In this document: piece by piece, positions 5,445 through 12,739 of the stretch
How the letters are laid out: each line of letters opens with the position of its first letter
Numbering within the stretch: position 1 is the stretch's first letter
IMG/VR virus record: IMGVR_UViG_3300042430_000681
Span: 1 to 24,281 of that record
Source: a virus
Strand: one strand, 5' to 3'
DNA: 24,281 nucleotides
Notes under the pieces: generated by a model
Databases searched by the model: none
The model's input: the letters and a program-made list of their open reading frames with translations, nothing else
Told to the model about the DNA's origin: nothing
Program-made: the position numbers and the translations under genes

Positions 5445-8171
5445 TTACCCAAAGCTGAACAGATCGTTGAATGTAGAATTTGTATCTGTTTTACTTCGCA
5501 AATCCCAGTCAAGAACACCAAGAAGATTTTCAATCTTTTTGTCTACCAGTGTTTCTTCCATTGCCAAATCGTCAAACGGCAAATCAGTGAACCATTGGGG
5601 CAATCTGAGTTCGTCTACTGGATAGGCAACACTGGTAAAGTTCAGTGCATTTGGCTTTAATTTACAAACCACAATTTTCATACCATCTACAATTTTTATG
5701 GAATAATTATCGCTGTGCATATTCCGAAGTCTGTTCCAGTTCAGTGCTGCGCGAACATGTCCAGGCATATTGGCTTTGCCAGTACTGCTGTTATTTTCGA
5801 GTTCCTGATAACTGGTCAAACTGTTAGCAGATTTAGGCGATCCTTTTGTCCAGCTAGCTTGTTCTGCTAGTTTGAGCTTGAACTCTTTGATAGCTTCTGC
5901 GATTTCTTCTTGTTTTTTACCTGCAAGCGTCAGTTTTAAAACGGACATTAGAAATTCTTGAACGTATTTGGGAGTATCAGAGCGTTTGAGATCTAGACCC
6001 ATTGCTTTGATTTTTCCCATTTCACCATTGTTATCTAATCTTTTACCTTCTTTGTCAAAGATATTGATAGCATAGCGTTTTTTTGTGATAAAGATAGCGC
6101 GATCTCCAATCAGTTCTCTGCCTGCTTTGATGATCTCTCCATTTTTTCTTGGACAATGGAAAGCACGTTCCATGAATGCAGGGAAGCTCAAGTTAGCTTG
6201 TTCAGCTATGCTATCATACAGGGCAATGCAAGTTTCCTTATTCCAATCCAATTCACCTTTTTTGATCTGCTGACTTAGAGCAGGGAATGCGGTAAAATAG
6301 CAACTGTCAGTATCTCCGTAAATGATAGCCTTACCTTCATGAGAGTATTCCCCAGTCACAGTCTCATTGATTGTACTCATCATGTGTCTGACAATCTGTC
6401 TACCTGTGAGCGTGACAGACTGACCTAATCTTTTGTCGTAAAATCTGCAATGTTCATTGAGCAATGCGCCATAGGCTGAGTTGAGTAAAATCTTGCGTAC
6501 TAGCTGACGTTTATCCCAGTATTCCCTATCAGCCTGAGTTGCAGATTCTTTGAGTTTCTTCTGCATTACTTTACGATCTGAGTACCATCTAGAAAGCAAT
6601 CCAGGGATTACGCCTTCCTGATCAGATCTAAAAATAGTACCGTTAGCAGACAAGATGAGAGTGTTGTTAGAATCAAATATCATTTGCCAGATTTCGGCAG
6701 CAGATTGCTCTTCGCTTGTGCCATCTTCGTAGTCAATTGTGAGCATTGTGCCACGCTCTTGACGCACCACCGCTTCATATTCAAGAGAGCCAAACAGACC
6801 TTCCCACAATAGAGAAGTCATTTTAATATCGTCGGTATCTTTTCTTCGCTTTTTCTCACCAGCCAGTTTTTTTGCTTTTTCCATCAGATACTGATCGGTC
6901 ATAGTCTGTCTAATCTGACCAACTATCGTTTCAGGTGCCATATTAAGTGCTCTGATTGCAGAAGGATAAAGAGAGTTGATGTCAACTGCACCTACGTACT
7001 CATGAATACCTTTCTTTGGATTAGCTACGAATGCACCAGCAGCAGTAGTTTCTTCATCTTCTTCGTCATCAAACTCTGCATCTGTACTCTTCTTATTAGG
7101 AACAACAAGCCCGCGTTCGTGTGCTTCGTTGAAAATAGCCATCTCGATCATTTGTACCGAACCCATGACTGTGGGAATAAGCACAGTATTCTCGTGAGCA
7201 AGAGTATTTGCCAGATCAAGAAATTTCAGTTTGTCATGAATTCTGAATAGAAGCATCGTGTCCTGGCGATTGTATTCAATGAATTTCTTGAAATCACGGT
7301 TGTACAGTTGATCTAGGGTGCCTTCGTATTTTGTCTTGGTTTCACCCAACTCTAGTTCAGCGATAGAATCCAGACTATAAGAGTGTCTGGACTCGTAGTT
7401 GTACTTTTTGTAGAGTTGCAAATAGTCAACATGAATTCTGCCAACCAGATCATAGGTGCTTTGCTCTTTTCCAAATCTGGTAAAAGTACGCTGTTTAGGA
7501 AATTGATCCAGCAGACAGAATTTACGAGTATCATTTTTTGTCATGATCTTGATAACACGATTTACCAAATAAGGAATGTCATATCCCTCAGAGTTCCAGC
7601 CTGTCATTACATCAGCGTCTTCGATCAGTTGAAACATAGTTTCAAACATCTCTATTTCGCTTCGAAATAGAATGCAGTTAGAAAAATCCCGAGTTAGATC
7701 ATTAGCAGTTTCATCGCTCAGGTGTTTAGGAGGAACTGCCAAAGTGATCAGTTCGCCTAACCAGTCAAGATACATTGAGATAGAAGTAACTGGATTGAAA
7801 GGATCGTCTGTAGGAGCATATCCTTGATCAAGATCAAATCCTACTTCGATGTCAAAGAAGCATGTATGAAGCTTTGGTGCATCTGATTTGAGATAGTTCT
7901 CAGATAGACATCTGAATACTGGATTTATGTCCGCTTCAAAGGTCTTTCTGTTGCTATGAACACGCTTTTCTTTCTCAAACTCTGAGCGTTTACGAGTGGA
8001 AAAGCGCGACACAGAATTGCCAAATATCGAACGATATTTACCTTTAGAATCTTCGTAGTAAAAAACATAGTTAGCGGCATGCTCGCTGTAGTGACGAACT
8101 CCCTCTGAATTCCGTTCTACAACGAGTATGCGATCACTATCGCGATCTAAGATCGCATCCACATACGACAT
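5445..8171 (-). CDS. 43: Family B replicative DNA polymerase with 3'-5' proofreading, gp43-like
   Basis: The 908-residue length matches T4 gp43 (898). Exonuclease motifs are intact: Exo I FFDIEVGFD (D107, E109), Exo II GWNSEGYDIPYL (N193, D198) and Exo III YNRQD (Y300, D304). Polymerase motifs follow in order: A, DINSLYPSAIRAL (from D397); B, RKILLNSAYGALL (K560, Y567 region); and C, YGDTDS (618-623). FITKKRYAINIF is also present. The C-terminus NDLFSFG resembles the clamp-binding peptide of gp43. An acidic loop of Asp and Glu (367-374) precedes motif A. It starts on the stop of DsbA (TAATG) and is followed by the clamp gene, as a replisome cluster. No intein or frameshift is seen. Confidence 0.97.
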   Translation of the reverse strand: MSYVDAILDRDSDRILVVERNSEGVRHYSEHAANYVFYYEDSKGKYRSIFGNSVSRFSTRKRSEFEKEKRVHSNRKTFEADINPVFRCLSENYLKSDAPKLHTCFFDIEVGFDLDQGYAPTDDPFNPVTSISMYLDWLGELITLAVPPKHLSDETANDLTRDFSNCILFRSEIEMFETMFQLIEDADVMTGWNSEGYDIPYLVNRVIKIMTKNDTRKFCLLDQFPKQRTFTRFGKEQSTYDLVGRIHVDYLQLYKKYNYESRHSYSLDSIAELELGETKTKYEGTLDQLYNRDFKKFIEYNRQDTMLLFRIHDKLKFLDLANTLAHENTVLIPTVMGSVQMIEMAIFNEAHERGLVVPNKKSTDAEFDDEEDEETTAAGAFVANPKKGIHEYVGAVDINSLYPSAIRALNMAPETIVGQIRQTMTDQYLMEKAKKLAGEKKRRKDTDDIKMTSLLWEGLFGSLEYEAVVRQERGTMLTIDYEDGTSEEQSAAEIWQMIFDSNNTLILSANGTIFRSDQEGVIPGLLSRWYSDRKVMQKKLKESATQADREYWDKRQLVRKILLNSAYGALLNEHCRFYDKRLGQSVTLTGRQIVRHMMSTINETVTGEYSHEGKAIIYGDTDSCYFTAFPALSQQIKKGELDWNKETCIALYDSIAEQANLSFPAFMERAFHCPRKNGEIIKAGRELIGDRAIFITKKRYAINIFDKEGKRLDNNGEMGKIKAMGLDLKRSDTPKYVQEFLMSVLKLTLAGKKQEEIAEAIKEFKLKLAEQASWTKGSPKSANSLTSYQELENNSSTGKANMPGHVRAALNWNRLRNMHSDNYSIKIVDGMKIVVCKLKPNALNFTSVAYPVDELRLPQWFTDLPFDDLAMEETLVDKKIENLLGVLDWDLRSKTDTNSTFNDLFSFG
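7629..7670. repeat. Two adjacent perfect inverted repeats inside the polymerase gene
   Basis: TTGAAAC (7629-7635), ATA, GTTTCAA (7639-7645) form a 7-bp hairpin. Six bases away, CTATTTCG (7652-7659), CTT, CGAAATAG (7663-7670) form an 8-bp hairpin. They fall between the Exo I and Exo II coding segments, at about codons 168-181. Two perfect tiny-loop hairpins side by side are unusual. They may be an RNA-processing signal or chance. Confidence 0.45.
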
Positions 8172-8431
8172 TAGAGAGTTCGACCTACCGTTTCTAGAAT
8201 GGTATTCAGTTGTTCATTCTCTTGATTTGTTTCACCTAGCTTGGATTTATAGGCAACTTTAATTGCCTTTTTCAGAACGCTGGGCTTGACTTCCAATTCC
8301 TCGGCTATTGCCTTGATCGTGTCAGTCAGACCGCCATTTAGCGTTTCGATTTCACCCATCACACCGATTCCATCTTGAATCAATTGTGTGAGTTTGATTT
8401 TAGCTTCGTTATTAAAAGTTCGGGTTGTCAT
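8171..8431 (-). CDS. dsbA: DsbA-like double-stranded DNA-binding protein (late-transcription associated)
   Basis: T4 DsbA binds dsDNA near late promoters. This 86-residue protein (from ATG 8431) has similar length and helical pattern: an N-terminal helix, a conserved-looking segment GLTDTIKAIAEELEVKPSVL, KKAIKVAYKSKLGE, and a C-terminal acidic helix NEQLNTILETVG. A perfect AGGAG lies upstream of 8431, so an in-frame upstream ATG at 8497 is not used. Its last base pairs with the start of the polymerase gene (TAATG), suggesting coupled expression. Family assignment rests on pattern and context rather than strong identity. Confidence 0.7.
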   Translation of the reverse strand: MTTRTFNNEAKIKLTQLIQDGIGVMGEIETLNGGLTDTIKAIAEELEVKPSVLKKAIKVAYKSKLGETNQENEQLNTILETVGRTL

Positions 8432-8480
8432 AGTATCTCCTTTCTGATTTGATTTAGTGTATGAACGTAGCGTGAATAAG

Positions 8481-9086
8481 TCAAACATTTTGCGCATCTA
8501 AGTTAGATAGCACCATTTTTTTGACGACCTTATGCAATCCTGGATTAACCTTCAAGGCTACAGGCACAAGATGTTTTCTGACATAATTTCTGGTATAAAG
8601 TTCGGACTGATTACTAGTATCTTCTGCCCATTCCAGTGTATGTTTTCTGCACCAATACACAAACTGATCTTTGGTCGTGGTAAGAAATGGTCGATAAACA
8701 TTCTTGTGTTTAGGCAATACGATTTTAGAATTGCCATGCAAACTAGACCACAGATAAGTTTCCACGCAGTCATCAAGATGATGAGCAGTGACCACGTATG
8801 GAAACTGCGCCAGAAACCCATATCGTTGATTGCGCCAGAATTCTTCCCAGCTTTCCGTCTTGGGCTTGCTTGACTTGAGATATCCCTCTGTAAGGGTCAG
8901 TTTATTGCTCTTGCAATATTCACGGACTACTTTTTGTGCGAGTTCACTGTTTTCAGTTCCGTGATGATAGAACGCACAATGCACTTTGTGATTGCGTTTC
9001 AAGAAATCCACGACAGCAAGACTGTCTACTCCACCGCTGAAGGCGACGGTAAGTTCTCGTGGGAGTTTAAACAGTACTTTGATCAT
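8481..9086 (-). CDS. tilS: TilS-like tRNA(Ile)-lysidine synthase, minimal N-terminal-domain form
   Basis: TilS uses ATP to attach lysine to C34 of the CAU-anticodon isoleucine tRNA, so it reads AUA and not AUG. The 201-residue protein has the PP-loop SGGVDS (17-22), TAHHLDDCVETYLW, the RPFL segment and WAEDTSN with the later RNYVRKHLVP. These are TilS-specific signatures of the catalytic domain. It lacks the C-terminal tRNA-binding domains of the E. coli enzyme (over 400 residues), so it resembles the short form known from some bacteria. No tRNA gene was found in the window. The predicted promoter at 9093-9121 would start RNA at or next to the ATG, implying a nearly leaderless message. Confidence 0.85.
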   Translation of the reverse strand: MIKVLFKLPRELTVAFSGGVDSLAVVDFLKRNHKVHCAFYHHGTENSELAQKVVREYCKSNKLTLTEGYLKSSKPKTESWEEFWRNQRYGFLAQFPYVVTAHHLDDCVETYLWSSLHGNSKIVLPKHKNVYRPFLTTTKDQFVYWCRKHTLEWAEDTSNQSELYTRNYVRKHLVPVALKVNPGLHKVVKKMVLSNLDAQNV

Positions 9087-9092
9087 ACTGCT

Positions 9093-9121
9093 ATGATACT
9101 ACACTTTAGCTAAAATATCAA
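9093..9121 (-). promoter_or_regulatory. Sigma70-like promoter in front of tilS-dsbA-polymerase
   Basis: TTGATA (9121-9116) and TATCAT (9098-9093) are separated by 17 bases on the coding strand. The -35 hexamer is identical to that of the clamp promoter. The predicted start falls about 6-7 bases after the -10, at the tilS ATG (9086). It lies in the short gap after the metallopeptidase gene and would begin the replication block, probably as an early or middle promoter read by host RNA polymerase. Confidence 0.55.
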
Positions 9122-9868
9122 CTATTGAAAAATTTGCTTGTTTTTCTTGCCGTATATCTTGATGTACTTTCCTGCAAGTTCGTCCGCTTGTTTTTCAATA
9201 GGAGAACCTGGATAGCTGCTGTTTGGCTCAATTAATCCTAGTTCATGCTGTTTGATATGAACTAGCTCATGACACACTGTTCTTAGAATGTCTACTAAAT
9301 TTCTATTTTTTGCATAAACCCAAATACTACCATCGCCCGGTATCATTTTACCAGTGTGATGATGCTCTTGCGCTTCAGCATGATCTAGACTGAGAATAAT
9401 TTTTGGTATTTGATTGATTTTTAATGCATTAGCTGCCAATTTGACAAATTTAGCAACTTCGTCTTTTTGAAAGTTGATATCCAGCCCTTCGTTCAGTTTC
9501 TTTTTGATCCAAGCATCAGGAGTTTTTCGATACTTTTTGACCCAGAGATCGTGTAATTTTTTCGCACTAATCTTATGCGTTTTAGCGATTTTACGCATGA
9601 GTTTATCAATCGTACCGTAATTGTGTTTAGAAAGACGAGGTAATTTTTTTGCTAGATCGGTAACTGCTGATTCATTGATACTCTCACCGCCGCCCCCACC
9701 GCCGTCTCCAGACCCACCTGAAGAATCTCCAGATGTGCCCCCACTAAAGCCGTAATAGCCAAAGCCAGGATAATAGTACCTGTTTAAAGTTGCTTTCTTC
9801 TTGCTAGCCTTCTTTTTCTTGCGTCGATTGGCTCGCTTGATTTCGATAATAAATTCTTTTGCACGCAT
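9122..9868 (-). CDS. Putative zinc metallopeptidase (HExxH) with capsid-targeting-like N-terminus
   Basis: The 248-residue protein starts MRAKEFIIE, like the T4 internal-protein capsid-targeting sequence whose cleavage follows a [LI]-x-E motif. A Lys/Arg-rich stretch (11-30), a Tyr/Gly/Ser low-complexity linker (31-62) and a helical segment (about 70-125) follow. The end holds CHELVHIKQHE (199-209), the zinc-binding HExxH helix, with EKQADELAG (225-233) likely supplying the third ligand. SINE/S (64-67) and KLNE/G (124-128) could be additional cleavage sites that would release the peptidase domain. Substrate unknown. It may be a virion-borne protease acting on cell wall or host proteins, which is inference. 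The catalytic motif is directly visible. Confidence 0.7.
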   Translation of the reverse strand: MRAKEFIIEIKRANRRKKKKASKKKATLNRYYYPGFGYYGFSGGTSGDSSGGSGDGGGGGGESINESAVTDLAKKLPRLSKHNYGTIDKLMRKIAKTHKISAKKLHDLWVKKYRKTPDAWIKKKLNEGLDINFQKDEVAKFVKLAANALKINQIPKIILSLDHAEAQEHHHTGKMIPGDGSIWVYAKNRNLVDILRTVCHELVHIKQHELGLIEPNSSYPGSPIEKQADELAGKYIKIYGKKNKQIFQ

Positions 9869-9872
9869 CTTG

Positions 9873-9879
9873 TATTTAG
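9873..9879 (-). promoter_or_regulatory. Late-promoter-like CTAAATA at the junction before the metallopeptidase
   Basis: CTAAATA lies five bases upstream of ATG 9868, and its TAA is also the stop codon of the preceding gene. T4 late promoters carry TATAAATA at -10 and need no -35. The same motif in the same position occurs before the next gene (10366-10372). A start from here would give an almost leaderless RNA, so the promoter role is tentative. Confidence 0.3.
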
Positions 9880-10361
9880 CTTGACATCTTACTTATCATG
9901 AAGTCATAGTATTCTGTCCAATCTCCCTGCCAAGCATATGTTAATAGTTTTGCGTTCATTCTAGCCATTCGATAGTAACGCATATTGTAAAATTCTATGA
10001 ATTCTTCGTGGGTAATACGAGCTAAACTGAGATTGCCATAATCGCATACTATCTCCACTAAAGGAGCAGGAGCATAGATCTTAATACGACGATCTTTGAA
10101 AGAAATAGTGTCTATTTCCAGAACTGGAAAGACTAATCTTGCTTCTGAGGCTGCTTCTGGTCCAAAGACGTATTGGACATGATATCGGCTTGATATTGAA
10201 GATAAATGGTCTGTAATCGGGTTTGAGTCTCGCTTGGTAAAATAAGCATAAATTTGATTAATGTAATCATCAACATGATGCTCAACACGAGTATCGTTAA
10301 CAACTCCCAATCTATTCTTTTTATAAGACGATTCATAATCTAGACTTTTTAAGTCATGCAT
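9876..10361 (-). CDS. Unknown 161 aa protein
   Basis: A soluble mixed alpha/beta protein. Recognisable stretches are YHVQYVFGPEAASEARLVFP, RRIKIYAPAPLVEIVCDYG and EEFIEFYNMRYYRMARMNAK, ending WTEYYDFMISKMSS. Its start overlaps no other gene but lies eight bases from the thermonuclease stop. No motif identifies a family. A nested frame with a hydrophobic helix (10133-10336) is judged a shadow of this gene. Confidence 0.7.
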   Translation of the reverse strand: MHDLKSLDYESSYKKNRLGVVNDTRVEHHVDDYINQIYAYFTKRDSNPITDHLSSISSRYHVQYVFGPEAASEARLVFPVLEIDTISFKDRRIKIYAPAPLVEIVCDYGNLSLARITHEEFIEFYNMRYYRMARMNAKLLTYAWQGDWTEYYDFMISKMSS

Positions 10362-10365
10362 CTAA

Positions 10366-10372
10366 TATTTAG
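10366..10372 (-). promoter_or_regulatory. Late-promoter-like CTAAATA before the 161 aa gene
   Basis: CTAAATATTAG on the coding strand includes the TAA stop of the thermonuclease gene and forms a small dyad (CTAA/TTAG). It lies just upstream of ATG 10361. It resembles the core of T4-like late promoters and the other CTAAATA sites in this window. Confidence 0.3.
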
Positions 10373-10791
10373 TTGCACCAACTTTTCTTTGCCTCTCCAA
10401 AGTACGGCCTGGCAAAACCAGACTTTATGAGTAGATCTCGGAGACTTTTGCCATTAACGAGTACATCGCCTAATATTCTACCACCAAACTTATCCCATTC
10501 TTTCACAATGATTTGAGTATTTTCTGCATTGTAAACAGTTTCGGTAGTAAACTTGGTGGCTGATTCACCTAGAGTAGCTTCCTTTTTGCATTGTGCTCTG
10601 CCGCCCTTTTCTGGGGTGTCTACTCCATAAATTCTAATCTTTAGTTTATTACCTAATTCAACTGGAAGCCAATCTACTCGTATCTCAACAGTGTCACCGT
10701 CAACGATGCGAACAATTTCGTAGTTGTATGGATTTGCTGATACCGCAGAGCTAGCGAATAGACAGAGCAGGATTAGCAATATCTTCTGCAT
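10369..10791 (-). CDS. Secreted thermonuclease (staphylococcal-nuclease-like, SNase)
   Basis: Residues 1-19 form a clear signal peptide (basic start, LLILLCLFA core, cleavage expected after AVSA). The mature part shows the SNase catalytic pattern: DGDT (31-34), RIYGVDTPE (53-61, with Arg53, Asp58 and Glu61) and FGGR (Arg105), ending GFARPYFGEAKKSWC. Cys68 and Cys139 could form a disulfide after export. The family cuts DNA and RNA with calcium. The signal peptide suggests export to the periplasm, for host nucleic-acid breakdown or exclusion of other DNA. The start shares one base with the upstream stop. Confidence 0.9.
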   Translation of the reverse strand: MQKILLILLCLFASSAVSANPYNYEIVRIVDGDTVEIRVDWLPVELGNKLKIRIYGVDTPEKGGRAQCKKEATLGESATKFTTETVYNAENTQIIVKEWDKFGGRILGDVLVNGKSLRDLLIKSGFARPYFGEAKKSWCN

Positions 10792-11171
10792 TATCGGCGC
10801 TTTGCTCTTCCAGTCTGGCCAGCAACAATAGAGTCGTTAAAATCAACGACACTCTTGACAGCCTTGTCCTGAAGCTGAGCACGCTCCTGAGGCTTGAGGC
10901 TGAGGTAAAGAATCGCAAACTCGCGAAGATCATCCATTGAGGCACGATGCTCTTCGCCGTTCATGAACATCAGAGGAAAATTACCTTCATGATCCATTGC
11001 CTTACGAACCTGCATCAGGATGTTCGGAACAGCATCATTATCCGCATCGTCGGAGGCATCGTCAGAGTCATTCTCGAAATCATCCTCGCGACTCACGCGA
11101 GGCTTACGGCCGCGACGACCCTCGGTAATTTGATTGATGACACTAAGGGCGTTGCGAATTTCGTCGGTCAT
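10791..11171 (-). CDS. Unknown acidic/basic 126 aa protein
   Basis: ATG 11171 is preferred because GGAG lies just upstream. The frame could extend four codons to a TTG at 11183, inside the upstream gene. The ATG and the upstream TGA overlap as ATGA. The protein has a basic patch (EGRRGRKPRVSR), an Asp-rich linker (DSDDASDDADND), a conserved-looking middle FPLMFMNGEEHRASMDDLRE and a helical end KPQERAQLQDKAVKSVVDF followed by a basic tail. It may be a small head or scaffold-associated protein, given its neighbours. No family recognised. Confidence 0.7.
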   Translation of the reverse strand: MTDEIRNALSVINQITEGRRGRKPRVSREDDFENDSDDASDDADNDAVPNILMQVRKAMDHEGNFPLMFMNGEEHRASMDDLREFAILYLSLKPQERAQLQDKAVKSVVDFNDSIVAGQTGRAKRR

Positions 11172-12739
11172 TGTAATCTCCAAGGTAGTGTAAACACAAG
11201 TTCGCCTGTACGTGGGCGTATCATAACACTATCTAAATCTGTGTCAAGCGTATAATTATTTATCTTTGCAACTTTGTTTAGTAGCTCCAGTGTTTTATAT
11301 AGTATCTTGAACCTCGGCGCCGTATAGTTGACATTATCTACAAATTCTGGTCGCTTTTTGACTTTTTCCCAGACTGTTTGCCAGGCCTTGCCTTCTCTAA
11401 TTGCTCTATTCAGCTCATATACTAAGTTTTCTTCAGCACTGTTCTCTGCGATAGGATTCAATTGCTCCATATTGAACATTACATAAGGGGCATTTTTAAT
11501 TTTGATCTCGGAATATTCTTCACCATTGTCTTGCATGAATTTGGGCAGATTAGGTAAATTCGGGTATTTTTTAGTCAGTTCCCAGAATAATCGAATAGCT
11601 TTAGATTCACTTCGATCCGCACTATCTTGCATCAATAGTTTAGCCATTGTTCCCTGATCTTTCATCCATAAGTTGGTGTCTAGCTGCTGATATCCTGCTT
11701 TTTCGAATTTATTGCTGCTTTGAGGCAATTGTTCTAGATACTTTTTTACTTTCTCTAATTCACGATTGTCCAGAGAGTCAAGATGAGCTTTACCTGTCAA
11801 TCGCTTAGTCAATTCAAGAAATTCGGGATCATTGTCCCAAGGAATACCTTTTTTGTCTGCTAGCTGGTGTATATCGTCGGGAGATAGATACTCAGCCTCG
11901 TCCTGATTTTTGAGTTTGCCGCCCAATGCTTTGTTAACGTATGCATCAGTAACTGTGTGATTTTTGCTTATCGCAATACCATATTTTTTTGCAAGATCTA
12001 ATAGAATGTTTGTGTCGGCTGAATTTTCAATAATGGCCGATATTTGAATCTTGCCGTTGGGTTGTTTTTTCACAACAGAAATAACACCGTCTATGCTTTT
12101 GAGATCGCTTTTAAAATCCCTGGTTTTAACATCATCATATTTGATCGGCAAGAACTGAATCTCTTGATAGGAGGTCTCTTCGTCACTAGCTTCATTAGTC
12201 AAATCTCTGAGATGCATTCGTGCTTTCTTTTCATTAACTGGTGTTTCAGGTTCCCAAATGAATGTGTCATCGTCGCGCAGTGTGAATCCTTGATCCGTGT
12301 AAAACTTCCTCAGTTTATCCGCACTGACAGAACCTTTTTCCCATACTTGTCCTTCCAATCCGTAGCCAAATTTTTGTGCCAGAGCTTTCAATTTACTCAT
12401 GCCTATCTTGCCTACGCCACTTTTTGTGGGAACTGCTCTTATAAAGTTTACGTGAACCCAATCACTGCCTAGCTGTGAAGGTGACAGTTGAACTAAGACT
12501 AACTTGTCATCTTCCTGGTGCAGAATGACTTCTTTGAAATTAAGAGGATTGCGCTGATAAATTCCACTGTTATAAATGTGTTTAATTAGCTCGTTTGATT
12601 CTATATTTTTATTTTGCAGTTTTAACACTTCTTCTTTATACGCGATATCGTCTCTTTCGACAGATTCCAGTAAACGAGAAGCGAGATTCTTGGCAGTTAC
12701 CTCGCGTTTGTACTCGACAATTATTTGATGAATCTTCAC
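11168..12739 (-). CDS. Multidomain protein: capsid-targeting-like tag, GNAT acetyltransferase-like domain, helical module
   Basis: The 523-residue protein begins MKIHQIIVE (1-9), a capsid-targeting-like tag. Residues about 93-163 resemble a GNAT domain: VHVNFIRAVP, then the acetyl-CoA loop-like SGVGKIGMSKLKALA, and LRKFYTDQGFTLRDDDTFIW, the usual closing strand. PVNE/K (167-171) is a possible cleavage site. A later module, GIPWDNDPEFLELTKRL with TGKAHLDSL, is a helical unit I associate with large phage proteins. The C-terminal 110 residues, ending SVMIRPRTGELVFTLPW, vaguely resemble a kinase-like lobe without catalytic residues. Function unknown. It may be packaged and act on host proteins, which is inference. 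Confidence 0.6.
   Translation of the reverse strand: MKIHQIIVEYKREVTAKNLASRLLESVERDDIAYKEEVLKLQNKNIESNELIKHIYNSGIYQRNPLNFKEVILHQEDDKLVLVQLSPSQLGSDWVHVNFIRAVPTKSGVGKIGMSKLKALAQKFGYGLEGQVWEKGSVSADKLRKFYTDQGFTLRDDDTFIWEPETPVNEKKARMHLRDLTNEASDEETSYQEIQFLPIKYDDVKTRDFKSDLKSIDGVISVVKKQPNGKIQISAIIENSADTNILLDLAKKYGIAISKNHTVTDAYVNKALGGKLKNQDEAEYLSPDDIHQLADKKGIPWDNDPEFLELTKRLTGKAHLDSLDNRELEKVKKYLEQLPQSSNKFEKAGYQQLDTNLWMKDQGTMAKLLMQDSADRSESKAIRLFWELTKKYPNLPNLPKFMQDNGEEYSEIKIKNAPYVMFNMEQLNPIAENSAEENLVYELNRAIREGKAWQTVWEKVKKRPEFVDNVNYTAPRFKILYKTLELLNKVAKINNYTLDTDLDSVMIRPRTGELVFTLPWRLQ

Noticed and set aside
8432-8497. Upstream ATG (8497) as start of the DsbA-like gene
   Set aside because: It would overlap tilS, and a perfect AGGAG precedes ATG 8431.
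10133-10336. Nested 67-residue frame with a hydrophobic N-terminal helix, resembling an Rz-like spanin
   Set aside because: It lies wholly inside the 161 aa gene in another frame, has no clear ribosome site, no lysis neighbours and no Rz1 lipobox partner. Most likely a shadow.
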